DNA from: UMGS1783 sp900555065
GTDB taxonomy: Bacteria; Bacillota; Clostridia; Oscillospirales; UMGS1783
DNA length: 64,000 bases
Direction: 5' to 3'
Assembly: GCA_937991645.1 (NCBI GenBank)
Contig: CALKPL010000004.1
Coordinates: forward strand, 1 to 64,000
Below are positions 24,250 through 34,172 of this stretch, one piece after another. Both the position numbers and the translations under genes were made by a program. Each line of letters begins with the position of its first letter. Positions within the stretch are counted from its first letter, which is position 1. Below the pieces are notes generated by a model. That model worked only from the letters and a program-made list of their open reading frames with translations, did not search any database and was not told the origin of the DNA.

Positions 24250-26466
24250 ATGGCGAAAGGGCCAACAATTCCTATGTCAAAACGCATTGTAATCATGATG
24301 TGCGCAATCGTCCTCTTTTTTGTTCTGCTCACGGGGAAACTGTTCCACATACAGATTGTAAAGGGCGAGGAGTACCAGGCGAAAGCGATTTCGCAGCAGA
24401 CGCGGGACATTACAATTTCAGCCAAGCGCGGCACGATTTACGACCGCAATTACAAGGCGCTCGCCATCAGCGCGACGGCGTACAAAATTGTGCTTGCGCC
24501 CTCGATTATTGAGGATGAAGAAATACGGCAGATTATTCTGGATGGTCTTCCGCCCATTTTGGGGATTGAGAAGGAGACTGTGGAAAATTCGCTTGCAAAA
24601 AATACCGCTTACGACGTGATCGCGCGTCGGGTGGAAAAGGACGTGGCGGATCAGGTTCGCGAATTTGTGAGCGATAACGAGCTGGGCCAGTACATATCCA
24701 TTCTGGACGACCCGAAACGGTATTATCCATACAACGATTTTGCTGCGCATGTCATTGGGTTTGTGGGCAGCGACAACCAGGGCCTCGCCGGCCTGGAAGC
24801 GCAATATGAGGAATATCTGAAGGGCGAGGACGGGCGCGTGATCGCGGCTAAAAATGCGAATAACACCGACATGCCGGTGGAATATGAAAAGTATATTGAG
24901 GCGCAGGACGGCAACAGCCTCGTCCTGACGATTGACGAGACGATACAGCATTACCTTGAAAAGCGGTTGGAAGCCGCGTATACCGACAACCTGGTGGGAA
25001 AATACGCCGCGGGCATTGTGATGGACGTGAAGACGGGCGGCATTCTCGCCATGGCGGTGGAACAGGACTTTGACCTCAACGAGCCGTTTACCATTACAGA
25101 CGAAGAAACGATCGAATACCTTTCCACGCTTGAGGGCGACGAATATACAAACGCACGCGCGGAAGCGCTGGAGACGCTGTGGAAAAACGTGCTTGTTACC
25201 GATCAGTACGAGCCGGGCTCGACCTTTAAAACCATCACGAGCGCGATTGCGATTGAGGAAAAGAAGGTGGACGACAACAGCACGTTCTACTGTAACGGCT
25301 ATCGGAATATCGCCGGGACGATCATCCACTGCGCCAACCGCAGCGGGCACGGAAGCGAGGACTTTCAGCGGGCGCTGTGCAACTCCTGCAACCCTGCGTT
25401 TATGGATATCGGCGCGCTGATCGGCGGCGACACTTTCTACGACTACGTGACCGGCTTCGGACTACGTGAGCGCACGGGCATCGACCTGCCGGGCGAAGGC
25501 GTGGGCATTTTCCACTCCAAAGAAAGTATCGGCCCGGTGCAGCTGGCGACCATCTCGTTCGGCCAGACGTTCAAGGTCACGCCGATTCAGCTGATTACGG
25601 CAGTCAGCTCGATTGCAAACGGCGGGAAACTGATGAAACCGTATGTGGTCAGCGAGATAATAGACGCGGAGGGAAACGTGGTCAAGTCGTTTGAACCGAC
25701 CGTCGTCAAGCAGCCGATTTCTGAAACGACCGCCGATAAAGTCGCCTCCATGATGGAGGTCGTCGTGTCTGACGGCGGCGGCCGCAACGCCTATGTCAAA
25801 GGGTTCAGGGTCTGCGGGAAGTCGGGTACTTCGCAGAAGATCGACCAGAAAAATGAGGACGGAACATACGACCATATCTCGTCTTTTATCGCGTTTGCAC
25901 CCGCCGACGATCCGCAGGTGGCAATGCTGATCCTGCTTGACGAACCCGGCGTCGTCCCCTTCTTTGGTGCGACGATCGTCGGCCCGATTATCAGCAATCT
26001 CATGGAAGAGGTTATGACCTATCTTGACGTGGCGCCGCAGTTTACCGAGGAGGAGCTGGCGGAACAGGACGTCGCCGTACCGCAGCTTACAGGTTATACG
26101 AGCGCAGAGGCGCGCACGACCCTGAGCCGGATGGGGCTGGGTACAAAGGTCATTGGCGGCGACGGTACAGTGGAAATGCAGATCCCCGCATACGGACAGA
26201 CAATCCCGTATACAGGGACGGTGATCCTGTATACAAACGGGAGCGTGCCGGACGATAACATCACGGTACCAAACCTGAAGGACATGACGGCGTCCGCCGC
26301 GAATACCGAGCTCGTAAACCTTGGGCTCAATATAAAAATAGTGGGCAAGGACCCGTACGACGCGGGCGTTTACGCCGTGTCCCAAAGCCCGGCGGCGGGA
26401 ACCGTCGTCGAGGCGGGAACCGTCGTGACGGTCGAGTTCCGCTCCAAAACTACTACGGATGACTAA
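24250..26466 (+). CDS. PASTA-containing penicillin-binding protein (transpeptidase, PBP2x/SpoVD type)
   Basis: A 738-residue class B penicillin-binding protein that cross-links peptidoglycan. A membrane anchor lies at about residues 11-30, followed by a dimerization domain with RGTIYDRN near residue 57. The transpeptidase motifs are S324-TFK, S379-CN and K524-SGT, so catalysis is complete. Two PASTA domains occupy about residues 600-735 (VAVPQLTGYTSAEARTTL and ITVPNLKDMTASAANTEL). The ATG at 24250 is nine bases after AAGGAGG; the one at 24241 is too close. Place in the cluster fits both the vegetative septal enzyme and the sporulation enzyme SpoVD, and the sequence alone does not decide. A hairpin at 24166-24190 precedes it. 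Confidence 0.93.
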   Translation: MAKGPTIPMSKRIVIMMCAIVLFFVLLTGKLFHIQIVKGEEYQAKAISQQTRDITISAKRGTIYDRNYKALAISATAYKIVLAPSIIEDEEIRQIILDGLPPILGIEKETVENSLAKNTAYDVIARRVEKDVADQVREFVSDNELGQYISILDDPKRYYPYNDFAAHVIGFVGSDNQGLAGLEAQYEEYLKGEDGRVIAAKNANNTDMPVEYEKYIEAQDGNSLVLTIDETIQHYLEKRLEAAYTDNLVGKYAAGIVMDVKTGGILAMAVEQDFDLNEPFTITDEETIEYLSTLEGDEYTNARAEALETLWKNVLVTDQYEPGSTFKTITSAIAIEEKKVDDNSTFYCNGYRNIAGTIIHCANRSGHGSEDFQRALCNSCNPAFMDIGALIGGDTFYDYVTGFGLRERTGIDLPGEGVGIFHSKESIGPVQLATISFGQTFKVTPIQLITAVSSIANGGKLMKPYVVSEIIDAEGNVVKSFEPTVVKQPISETTADKVASMMEVVVSDGGGRNAYVKGFRVCGKSGTSQKIDQKNEDGTYDHISSFIAFAPADDPQVAMLILLDEPGVVPFFGATIVGPIISNLMEEVMTYLDVAPQFTEEELAEQDVAVPQLTGYTSAEARTTLSRMGLGTKVIGGDGTVEMQIPAYGQTIPYTGTVILYTNGSVPDDNITVPNLKDMTASAANTELVNLGLNIKIVGKDPYDAGVYAVSQSPAAGTVVEAGTVVTVEFRSKTTTDD

Positions 26467-26494
26467 ACGAACGCGGGCTTTGGAGTGAAATCCT

Positions 26495-27988
26495 TTGACT
26501 TTGGCAGAACTGTTAAAGGATGTAAAAATTACAGCGGTCCAGTATCCCGGCGCGGGCCGCCGGGAGAGCTGGCAGGACAGTATGATCGGAACGCTTCCGG
26601 GCGGGGATATTCGCGCGGTCGCAACAGACCTGGAGGATGCGGTCCGGAACGGCCTGTTCCTGTGCGCAAGCCAGGATCCGGAACAGATCCGCGCACAGGT
26701 GTCGGCCGCACAGGCCGCAGGTGCCCGCTGCGCGCTGGTCGCGGAGTTCACGGAGCGGGATATATTGCAGCTTCGCTGTGCGGATATGCGGCAGGCAACG
26801 GCCTTTGTCTTCGCCAATTTCCACGGCAATCCACAGAAGAAGCTCCGGGTCATCGGCGTGACCGGTACAAATGGCAAGACGACGACCACGACGCTCATCC
26901 GGCATATTCTGCGTTCACTGGACAGGTCGTGCGGCCTGATCGGCACCAACGGCGACGCAGTGGGCGCGAACCCGAGCAGTACGGGTTATACTACGCCGAT
27001 CCCGCAGATTTTGTTTGCCGAGATGGCGCGGGCTGTGGAAAGCGGCTGCGAGTTTCTTGTCATGGAGGCGTCGTCTCATTCGCTGGCGCAGAAACGAGTG
27101 GAGCCCATCCGCTTTGAACTCGCCGTATTTACAAATCTCACCCGCGACCACTTGGATTATCACGGGAGCATGGAGGCATATCTGGAGGCAAAGAAAAGGC
27201 TGTTTGTGCAGGCCGACCGGGGCGTCGTCAATATTGACGACAACGCCGGCTATGCCATCCTGGAGCACTGTGCGGGCGGGAGCGTCACCTACGGGCGCCG
27301 GCTGGGCGCGGCGTATATGGCGGAAGACGTCGTGCAGCGCAAAGGCGGCGTGGAATACACGCTCGTCCACGGACGCGGCAGATATGCCGTGACCTATCCT
27401 GTGCCGGGTCTGTTCTCCGTATACAACTCGCTTGCGGCCATCGCGAGCTGCCACAGCCTCGGCCTGCCGCTTGCTGGCATTTTGGAAGCAGTGGCAAAGT
27501 TCGAGGGCGTGGCGGGACGCATGGAAACGATCGATACCGGGCTCGGGTTCCAGGTGGTGATCGACTATGCGCATACGCCGGACGGCCTGGAAAACGTGCT
27601 CAGGACAATCCGCGGCTATAAGCAGGGCCGGCTGATCGCCCTGTTCGGCTGCGGCGGGAACCGGGACCGGGGCAAACGGCCGCAGATGTGCCGGGCGGCG
27701 GCTTCCTATGCCGACTTCATGGTCGTGACTTCAGATAATCCGCGCGGGGAGAACCCGTACGCGATCCTGAAGGATATACTGGCGGGCATGGACGGGTTCG
27801 ACACACCGTTTGCCGTGATTGAAAACCGGCGTGACGCGACAAAGTTCGCACTGGAACAGGCGCGGGCGGGCGATGTGGTGCTGCTGGCCGGCAAGGGGCA
27901 TGAGGATTATCAGATCATCGGGGATACGGTCTATCCCTATGACGAAAAAAAGATAGTACAGGAACTGATAAAGGGTTTGAAGGAGTGA
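26495..27988 (+). CDS. murE: UDP-MurNAc-L-Ala-D-Glu ligase, meso-DAP type
   Basis: A 497-residue Mur ligase that adds the third amino acid of the peptidoglycan stem peptide. The ATP loop is GVTGTNGKTTTTTLI at about residues 121-135. The motif DNPR at 414-417 in TSDNPRGENP is the mark of enzymes that use meso-diaminopimelate rather than lysine. LAGKGHEDYQ is near the C-terminus. The start is TTG (TTGACTTTGGCA) with GGAG about ten bases upstream. It begins 28 bases after the PBP gene. Confidence 0.96.
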   Translation: MTLAELLKDVKITAVQYPGAGRRESWQDSMIGTLPGGDIRAVATDLEDAVRNGLFLCASQDPEQIRAQVSAAQAAGARCALVAEFTERDILQLRCADMRQATAFVFANFHGNPQKKLRVIGVTGTNGKTTTTTLIRHILRSLDRSCGLIGTNGDAVGANPSSTGYTTPIPQILFAEMARAVESGCEFLVMEASSHSLAQKRVEPIRFELAVFTNLTRDHLDYHGSMEAYLEAKKRLFVQADRGVVNIDDNAGYAILEHCAGGSVTYGRRLGAAYMAEDVVQRKGGVEYTLVHGRGRYAVTYPVPGLFSVYNSLAAIASCHSLGLPLAGILEAVAKFEGVAGRMETIDTGLGFQVVIDYAHTPDGLENVLRTIRGYKQGRLIALFGCGGNRDRGKRPQMCRAAASYADFMVVTSDNPRGENPYAILKDILAGMDGFDTPFAVIENRRDATKFALEQARAGDVVLLAGKGHEDYQIIGDTVYPYDEKKIVQELIKGLKE

Positions 27989-28034
27989 CAAATTCCGCGC
28001 GGGGCTGCCCGCGTCAGAATGAGGAGCACATAGA

Positions 28035-29408
28035 ATGATAGCGATTCCAGTTGAAACGATCCTGCAGCTTGTTGGCGGCGTACCTGCCGGTGGCGACAGA
28101 AATGCGTTTGTCAGCCAGGTCTGCATTGATTCGCGCGAAGCGGCGCCGGGCTGCCTGTTTGCAGCGCTCCGGGGGGAGCGGACCGACGGCCATCTGTACA
28201 TAGGCGCGGCCGCCGCCGCAGGCGCGGTAGCGGTGCTTGCGGAGCAGGACGCGGCCCTGCCGGATTTGCCGGACTGCTGCGTAATCCGCGTTCCCTCCAC
28301 GCTCAAAGCGCTGCATGCGCTGGCGGCCGGTTATAAAAAGCTGTTTCGGCTGCGCACTGTCGGCGTGACCGGGAGCGTGGGGAAGACTTCGACAAAGGAA
28401 TGGATTTACTCCGTACTGGCCAGCAGATACAACACGCTGAAGACCGAGGGCAACTATAACAGCGAAACCGGCCTGCCGCTGACCGTATTCAGGATCGGGC
28501 CCGAACATGAGGCCGCCGTGCTGGAAATGGGCATGAGCCGCCGCGGCGAGATTGCGGCGCTGACGAGGATTGCAAAGCCCGACGTTGCGGTGATTACCAA
28601 CATTGGATTTTCGCACATGGAACACCTGGGGTCGCAGGAAAATATCCTCAGGGCAAAGCTCGAAATTGAACGCGGCCTGCCCCGCGACGGCGTACTCGTT
28701 CTCAACGGAGACGACCCGCTGCTCTGGCAGCTCAGAGGCACGCGTAAACATAAGACGGTGTATTACGCCATAGAGAATCCGCAGGCGAAATTCCGTGCGG
28801 AAAAGGTCAGCCTGCACGCCGAAGGCGCGTCTTTTGACGCGGTTACGCCCGTGGGGCGTATGCGCGCCGAGATCAATGTGCCGGGACGGCATCAGGTACT
28901 AAACGCGATGGCGGCGATTACGGCCGGATTGTACAACGGCGTGCCCATGTCCGACTGCATCGGCGCGCTTAAGAATTTTCGCAATGCCGGTATGCGGCAG
29001 AACATATTTGTGCACAATGATATTGGGATAATTGAGGACTGTTATAACGCCGCGCCCGATTCCATGCGCGCCGCATTTGCCCTGCTGCGCGACAGAGGGC
29101 CGCAGCGGATCGCCGTACTGTCCGATATGATGGAGCTGGGCGATATGTCCGAACAACTGCACCGGGAGGTTGGAGAGGCGGCGGCCAAAAGCTGCGACTG
29201 GCTTCTGGCTTACGGCGCGCAGTCCAGATATATCTGTGAAGGGGCGCTGGAAGGCGGTATGCCCCCGGAGCATGTGCTCTGGTTTGACAACCGTGACCCT
29301 GTGGTGTTACAATTAAAGAAATTGGCAAAAACAGGGGATACCATTCTGTTCAAGGGCAGCCGCGGTATGCAGACGGAACTCGTTTTGCGCGCGTTTCTTG
29401 AACAGTAG
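28035..29408 (+). CDS. murF: UDP-MurNAc-tripeptide-D-Ala-D-Ala ligase
   Basis: A 457-residue Mur ligase that adds D-alanyl-D-alanine to complete the soluble precursor. The N-terminal domain has VCIDSREAAPGCLFAAL, the ATP loop is GVTGSVGKTSTKEW at about residues 110-123, and the middle domain has EMGMSRRGEIAALT and NIGFSHMEHLGSQ. DCYNAAPDSMRAAF lies at about residue 335. All are MurF signatures. GAGGAG lies upstream of the ATG. The 46-base gap after murE holds nothing else. Confidence 0.96.
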   Translation: MIAIPVETILQLVGGVPAGGDRNAFVSQVCIDSREAAPGCLFAALRGERTDGHLYIGAAAAAGAVAVLAEQDAALPDLPDCCVIRVPSTLKALHALAAGYKKLFRLRTVGVTGSVGKTSTKEWIYSVLASRYNTLKTEGNYNSETGLPLTVFRIGPEHEAAVLEMGMSRRGEIAALTRIAKPDVAVITNIGFSHMEHLGSQENILRAKLEIERGLPRDGVLVLNGDDPLLWQLRGTRKHKTVYYAIENPQAKFRAEKVSLHAEGASFDAVTPVGRMRAEINVPGRHQVLNAMAAITAGLYNGVPMSDCIGALKNFRNAGMRQNIFVHNDIGIIEDCYNAAPDSMRAAFALLRDRGPQRIAVLSDMMELGDMSEQLHREVGEAAAKSCDWLLAYGAQSRYICEGALEGGMPPEHVLWFDNRDPVVLQLKKLAKTGDTILFKGSRGMQTELVLRAFLEQ

Positions 29409-29490
29409 CGCTAAACCCTCCAGGAATCTGGCGCGCCTCCCGCCATCAAGGGAGCAGGCGGCCGCGGTGCGGACCGTTACGGAGAGAATT

Positions 29491-30480
29491 ATGCCGACAC
29501 AGGAAATGATATTGGCCGGCGTTACGGCTTTTGTGATTACGGCGCTGCTGGGACCCGTCATGATCCCGGTTTTGAAAAAGCTTAAATTTGGGCAGAGCAT
29601 ACTGGAAGAGGGGCCTTCATGGCATAAGAGCAAGCAGGGCGTTCCCACCATGGGCGGGCTTCTGTTTGGTGTGGGGATCGTCGTGGCGTTCCTCATTGCC
29701 GGTTATGGTTATTACATGCACGGCGACGTCACTGTGCTCGCGGCGCTCGCGCTCGCGCTCGTATTTGGTGCGATCGGGTTTTGCGACGACTATATCAGCG
29801 TGAAGAAAAAGCGCAACCTTGGCCTTACCGCCATGCAGAAACTGATTTTACAGGTGCTCGCAACGGCCGCATTTTTGATTTTCCTGTATTCGCACGGCGC
29901 GATTACCACAAATATTTTAATTCCGTTTACAAATATCGTCCTGGAACTCGGGCTCGCCTATTATATACTGGCCTTGCTGTTGATTGTGGGCATGGTCAAC
30001 GCGGTGAATTTTACCGACGGCCTGGACGGCCTGCTCTCCTCTGTGACCATTCCTGTTATGCTTTTTTGTCTGGCGGCGGGCCTGCGCAGCGGCGCGCAGC
30101 CGGTAGCGGTGCTGGCAAGCGCTGTGATCGGCGGCCTGGCCGGCTTTCTCATCTTCAATTTCCATCCAGCGAAGATATTTATGGGTGACACGGGCTCGCT
30201 CTTTCTAGGCGGCGCGGTCATGGGATTGCTGTTCTGCCTCAATATTCCGGAGATCGTTGTGATTGCGGGAATCGTCTATGTGGCGGAACTTTTGTCCGTC
30301 GTTTTGCAGGTGCTCGTATATAAACTTACGAAAAAGCGTATATTTAAAATGGCGCCGATTCATCATCACTTCGAAATGTGCGGCTGGAGCGAAGTGAAGG
30401 TCGTTTGCGTTTTTACCCTGATTTCACTGATCGCGTGTATGATCGCCTATCTCGCGACAGGAAGCTTTTACTGTAAATAA
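29491..30480 (+). CDS. mraY: Phospho-MurNAc-pentapeptide transferase
   Basis: A 329-residue integral membrane enzyme with about ten helices that makes lipid I from UDP-MurNAc-pentapeptide and undecaprenyl phosphate. GPSWHKSKQGVPTMGG at about residues 42-57, FCDDYISVKKKRNLGL at about 97-112, NAVNFTDGLDGL at about 170-181, and MAPIHHHFE at about 287-295 are the conserved cytoplasmic loops with the catalytic Asp and His residues. The ATG at 29491 follows ACGGAGAG. In most Firmicutes murD comes next; here ftsW follows after 32 bases. Confidence 0.96.
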   Translation: MPTQEMILAGVTAFVITALLGPVMIPVLKKLKFGQSILEEGPSWHKSKQGVPTMGGLLFGVGIVVAFLIAGYGYYMHGDVTVLAALALALVFGAIGFCDDYISVKKKRNLGLTAMQKLILQVLATAAFLIFLYSHGAITTNILIPFTNIVLELGLAYYILALLLIVGMVNAVNFTDGLDGLLSSVTIPVMLFCLAAGLRSGAQPVAVLASAVIGGLAGFLIFNFHPAKIFMGDTGSLFLGGAVMGLLFCLNIPEIVVIAGIVYVAELLSVVLQVLVYKLTKKRIFKMAPIHHHFEMCGWSEVKVVCVFTLISLIACMIAYLATGSFYCK

Positions 30481-30512
30481 CCGAGTACAGCCGGTCCGTT
30501 GGGAGACAGCCT

Positions 30513-31679
30513 ATGGAAACAAAAGCGCGGCGCATGAGCGCGCAACAGAATAAAACAAAGCGGGAAACGAAGACTTCCTTTTTCATCAAAGAACCGATGG
30601 ATATGACTTTTTTTATCCTGGTGCTGGTGATTCTGGCAATCGGGCTTGTTATGATGTTTTCCGCAAGCTTTGCGACCGCCTATTTTGAGGAGGGGGACAG
30701 CTACTACTACATCAAGCGGCAGATTACGTTCGCCCTGCTCGGCTTTATGATTATGTTTTTTACCTCCAAGGTCAATTATAAATATTTGAAAATCGTCTCA
30801 TGGCTGTTCTATGGCGTTGCAATCATACTGCTCATTCTCGTGCTGCTGATCGGGACGGGCGACGGTGTGGAAAAGCGCTGGCTCAATCTTGGGTTCACTA
30901 CCATACAGCCTTCCGAGCTGGCAAAGCTCGCCGTCATAATCGTGCTGGCCTATTATTTCTCCCGCAATTACCAGTACCTGAAAAAGCCCGTCAAAGGCGT
31001 TTTGATCCCGTTTCTGATCATCGGCCTTGCTGCGGGACTCGTGCTGCTCGAACCGCATCTTTCCGGCGCGATTCTGATTCTGGCGGTGGGCCTTTGCATG
31101 ATGATTGTCGCGGGCTGCAACTTTACCCTGCTCAGTGCAACGGGCGTTATAGGCGCCATCGGTCTGTATTTCTTTTCCATGAACACCGACTATATGCGCC
31201 GCCGCATCGAAATCTGGCTGCATCCGGAATCAGACCCGCGCGGCGCCGGCTACCAGACGCTGCAGTCGCTTTACGCGATTGGGTCCGGCGGACTGACCGG
31301 GCTTGGGCTCGGCCAGAGCCGGCAGAAGTACCTGTATATCCCGGAGCCGCAGAACGACTTTGTTTTTTCAATCGTGGCCGAAGAACTGGGCTTTATCGGC
31401 TGCCTGATCATCCTGGCGCTGTTCGCCGTGCTGATTTATCGAGGGTTCGTCATCGCCATGCGTTCGGACGATAAATTCGGTTCGTTCATGGTATTTGGAA
31501 TCGTCATGCGCGTCGCGGTGCAAGTGCTGCTGAACGTCGCCGTCGTGACGAACGCCATACCGGTAACAGGCATTTCTCTGCCCTTCTTCAGCTCCGGTGG
31601 CACGGCGCTTGTAATTTTGCTCTTTGAGATGGGGATCGTGCTGTCGGTGTCACGGCAGTCCAACCTGACCAAAACCTGA
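30513..31679 (+). CDS. ftsW: FtsW/RodA/SpoVE-family peptidoglycan polymerase
   Basis: A 388-residue SEDS protein with about ten membrane helices. SEDS proteins polymerize glycan strands from lipid II together with a class B PBP. TIQPSELAKLAVIIVLAYY at about 129-147, the catalytic Asp region around EPHLSGAILI, and GNAIPVTGISLPFFSSGG-like GISLPFFSSGGTALV near residue 353 are the family signatures. Position after mraY and before murG makes FtsW (vegetative) or SpoVE (spore) both possible. The natural partner is the PASTA PBP encoded upstream. Confidence 0.93.
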   Translation: METKARRMSAQQNKTKRETKTSFFIKEPMDMTFFILVLVILAIGLVMMFSASFATAYFEEGDSYYYIKRQITFALLGFMIMFFTSKVNYKYLKIVSWLFYGVAIILLILVLLIGTGDGVEKRWLNLGFTTIQPSELAKLAVIIVLAYYFSRNYQYLKKPVKGVLIPFLIIGLAAGLVLLEPHLSGAILILAVGLCMMIVAGCNFTLLSATGVIGAIGLYFFSMNTDYMRRRIEIWLHPESDPRGAGYQTLQSLYAIGSGGLTGLGLGQSRQKYLYIPEPQNDFVFSIVAEELGFIGCLIILALFAVLIYRGFVIAMRSDDKFGSFMVFGIVMRVAVQVLLNVAVVTNAIPVTGISLPFFSSGGTALVILLFEMGIVLSVSRQSNLTKT

Positions 31680-31690
31680 GGGGGAACGGC

Positions 31691-32821
31691 ATGAATTATG
31701 TACTTGCCGGCGGGGGCACCGGCGGACATATCAACCCCGCCATTGCAATTGCCAAGGAAATCCAGAAGCGGGACCCGGCCGCAAAACTGCTGTTTATCGG
31801 TACGGACGACGGCATGGAGAGCAGCCTTGTGCCGCGCGAGGGGTTTGACATTGCGTTTATAAAGGTGCGCGGTTTCAGCCGCGCCCATGGCATTCGCGGC
31901 CTGCACCGTAACGCCGCGAACGCGTACATGGCCTTCCGGGCAAGTTTGGAGGCAAAGGGGATTATCAAAAGGTTCGGCGCGGACGTCGTTATCGGCACCG
32001 GCGGGTACGTAAGCGGCCCGGCGGTGCTTGGCGCAAAGTTTGCAGGCGTGCCTTCTGTCGTCCATGAACAGAACGCGTTTGCCGGCGTAACGACACGCAT
32101 GGTGTCCAAATACGCCGCGCGCGTCCTGCTCTCGTTTGAACGGACGATCGGCCTGCAGGATGCGCGCAATACTGTCGTAACCGGAAACCCGGTCCGGGAG
32201 AGCCTTTTGCTGGCGGACAGGGACGCGGCCCGCGCCAAACTCGGGCTGGACGGTCGGCCCATGATCCTGTCCTACGGCGGCAGCCTGGGCGCGCGCGAGG
32301 TGAATACGGCGATGGCGTATGTGCTGCGGCGTTCCCAGCAGGACGGCCTGTTCCAGCACATACACGCGACAGGGGCGATTGACAAAACGCGGGCTTTCGG
32401 TCTGCTGGAAGAATACGGCGTGCACACCGACGGCAGAGCCGGAATCACCGTGACCGAATATATATATAATATGGATGAATGCATTGCCGCCTGCGATATG
32501 CTCATCTCCCGTTCGGGGGCGATTACGCTCGCGGAGCTGACCTGCCTTGGCAAGCCCGCGATTCTGATTCCGTCGCCGAACGTGACGGAGAACCACCAGT
32601 ACCACAACGCGCGCGTCCTGTGCGATGCAGGGGCCGCCGTCATGATAGAGGAAAAGGACCTGACGGGGGAAAAGCTCTATGAGGCGCTGCTTGAGATCGC
32701 CTGCGACAGCGGCGTAATGCGCGAGATGGGCCGGCGCTCCAAAGGCCTTGCGCACATGCGCGCGGCCGAACGGATTGTCGACGAGATCGAAGCTGTCTGC
32801 AACGCACGGGCAAACGCCTGA
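31691..32821 (+). CDS. murG: UDP-GlcNAc transferase MurG
   Basis: A 376-residue GT-B glycosyltransferase that turns lipid I into lipid II at the inner face of the membrane. The N-terminal glycine loop is LAGGGTGGHINPAIAIA at about residues 4-20, with GTGGYVSGPAVLGAK at about 102-116 and VHEQNAFAG at about 124-132. The UDP-GlcNAc site in the C-terminal half includes SRSGAITLAELT and PSPNVTENHQYHNA. It starts 11 bases after ftsW with GAGGGGG upstream. Confidence 0.96.
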   Translation: MNYVLAGGGTGGHINPAIAIAKEIQKRDPAAKLLFIGTDDGMESSLVPREGFDIAFIKVRGFSRAHGIRGLHRNAANAYMAFRASLEAKGIIKRFGADVVIGTGGYVSGPAVLGAKFAGVPSVVHEQNAFAGVTTRMVSKYAARVLLSFERTIGLQDARNTVVTGNPVRESLLLADRDAARAKLGLDGRPMILSYGGSLGAREVNTAMAYVLRRSQQDGLFQHIHATGAIDKTRAFGLLEEYGVHTDGRAGITVTEYIYNMDECIAACDMLISRSGAITLAELTCLGKPAILIPSPNVTENHQYHNARVLCDAGAAVMIEEKDLTGEKLYEALLEIACDSGVMREMGRRSKGLAHMRAAERIVDEIEAVCNARANA

Positions 32822-32903
32822 TATTTTCAGAATACTGACCAATTACACAACTTCCGAAGCCGCGGCATACTATAAATTGTAAAAGGCTTTCGGAGGTTGG
32901 GTT

Positions 32904-34172
32904 ATGGGTAAACTTGTAATACAAGGGCAGAACCGGCTGGAAGGGAAACTTTCCGTGCACGGCTCTAAAAACAGCGTTTTGCCGATTCTTGCCGCGACTG
33001 TGGTCGGCAGGGGACAGAGCGTGATAGAGAATTGTCCGGATTTGTCGGACACTGCCGCCGCCTGTGATATTCTGCGGCAGCTGGGCTGCAACGTCTGGCT
33101 GGAAAACGGCGCTGCCATAGTAGAAAACGGCGGTTATGGCAGCAATAAGATCCCGGAAAAGCTGATGCGTAAGATGCGTTCGTCCGTTATGTTCCTGGGC
33201 GCGATTCTGAGCCGTGAAGGCTCCGCAGTCATCAGTTTCCCGGGCGGGTGTGAGCTGGGGCCGAGGCCGATCGACCTACATATCAGCGCACTGTCCCAGA
33301 TGGGAGTTAAATTCAAGGAGGAGGGCGGATACCTTTACTGCACCTGTCCGCGGGGTCTGCAGGGCGCGGAAGTCACGCTGTCCATTCCAAGCGTCGGCGC
33401 AACGGAGAATGTCATGCTCGCCGCGGTATGCGCCAAGGGCGATACGGTGATTATCAACGCCGCGCGAGAACCGGAGATTGAGGATCTTGCGAACTTCCTC
33501 AATAAAATGGGCGCAAAAATATCCGGGGCCGGGAGCGACAGCATGCGTATCAGCGGCGTCAGCGCGCTGCATGGAACCTGCCACACCATCATACCCGACC
33601 GTATTGTGGCAACCACCTATATCCTGGGCGCGGTTATGGCGGGCGGCCATTGCCGGATTGAGGGAATTAACACAAGGCATATGTCCTCTGTGCTTGCAGA
33701 GCTCAAGGAGATGGATATTCCGCTTAAGATTGAGGACGACAGCGTTACGGTGAAATCCGAAAAGCGGCCGCGTGCGCCGAAGTTGATTCGCACGGCGTAT
33801 TACCCGGGCTTCCCGACCGACGCACAGGCGCTGATGATGGCTCTTGCAAGCATTTGCAACGGTTCATCCATGTTTATCGAGACCGTTTTCCAGAGCCGGT
33901 ATAAGCATGTGGGCGAACTTGCGCGCATGGGTGCGAATATCCATGTGGAGCAGCGCGTCGCCGTCGTGGACGGCGTAGAGCGGCTTTGGGGGGCGAACGT
34001 GGAGGCGACCGACCTGCGCGGCGGCGCCGCGCTTATGATTGCGGCGCTGGCGGCTGAGGGGACGACCGTAATCGACCGGATCGATCATATCGACAGGGGG
34101 TACGAACATCCGGAAGTGCTCCTGCGGGAGCTGGGCGCAAATATTCAAAGGATACAGGACGATGAAGTATAG
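32904..34172 (+). CDS. murA: UDP-GlcNAc 1-carboxyvinyltransferase
   Basis: A 422-residue enzyme that makes the first committed step of peptidoglycan synthesis by joining phosphoenolpyruvate to UDP-GlcNAc. Lys22-Asn23 in SKNSVLPIL and the active-site Cys116 in FPGGCELGPRPIDLH are present, so it should be fosfomycin-sensitive by chemistry. Further family motifs are PEIEDLANFLNKMGAKI and GFPTDAQALMMAL. CGGAGG precedes the ATG. The 82-base gap after murG may hold a weak promoter. Its end overlaps ftsQ by 11 bases. Confidence 0.96.
   Translation: MGKLVIQGQNRLEGKLSVHGSKNSVLPILAATVVGRGQSVIENCPDLSDTAAACDILRQLGCNVWLENGAAIVENGGYGSNKIPEKLMRKMRSSVMFLGAILSREGSAVISFPGGCELGPRPIDLHISALSQMGVKFKEEGGYLYCTCPRGLQGAEVTLSIPSVGATENVMLAAVCAKGDTVIINAAREPEIEDLANFLNKMGAKISGAGSDSMRISGVSALHGTCHTIIPDRIVATTYILGAVMAGGHCRIEGINTRHMSSVLAELKEMDIPLKIEDDSVTVKSEKRPRAPKLIRTAYYPGFPTDAQALMMALASICNGSSMFIETVFQSRYKHVGELARMGANIHVEQRVAVVDGVERLWGANVEATDLRGGAALMIAALAAEGTTVIDRIDHIDRGYEHPEVLLRELGANIQRIQDDEV

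Noticed and set aside
25462..26949. 495-codon open frame on the - strand opposite the PBP and murE genes
   Set aside because: No start signal or motif; a shadow of strongly conserved genes.
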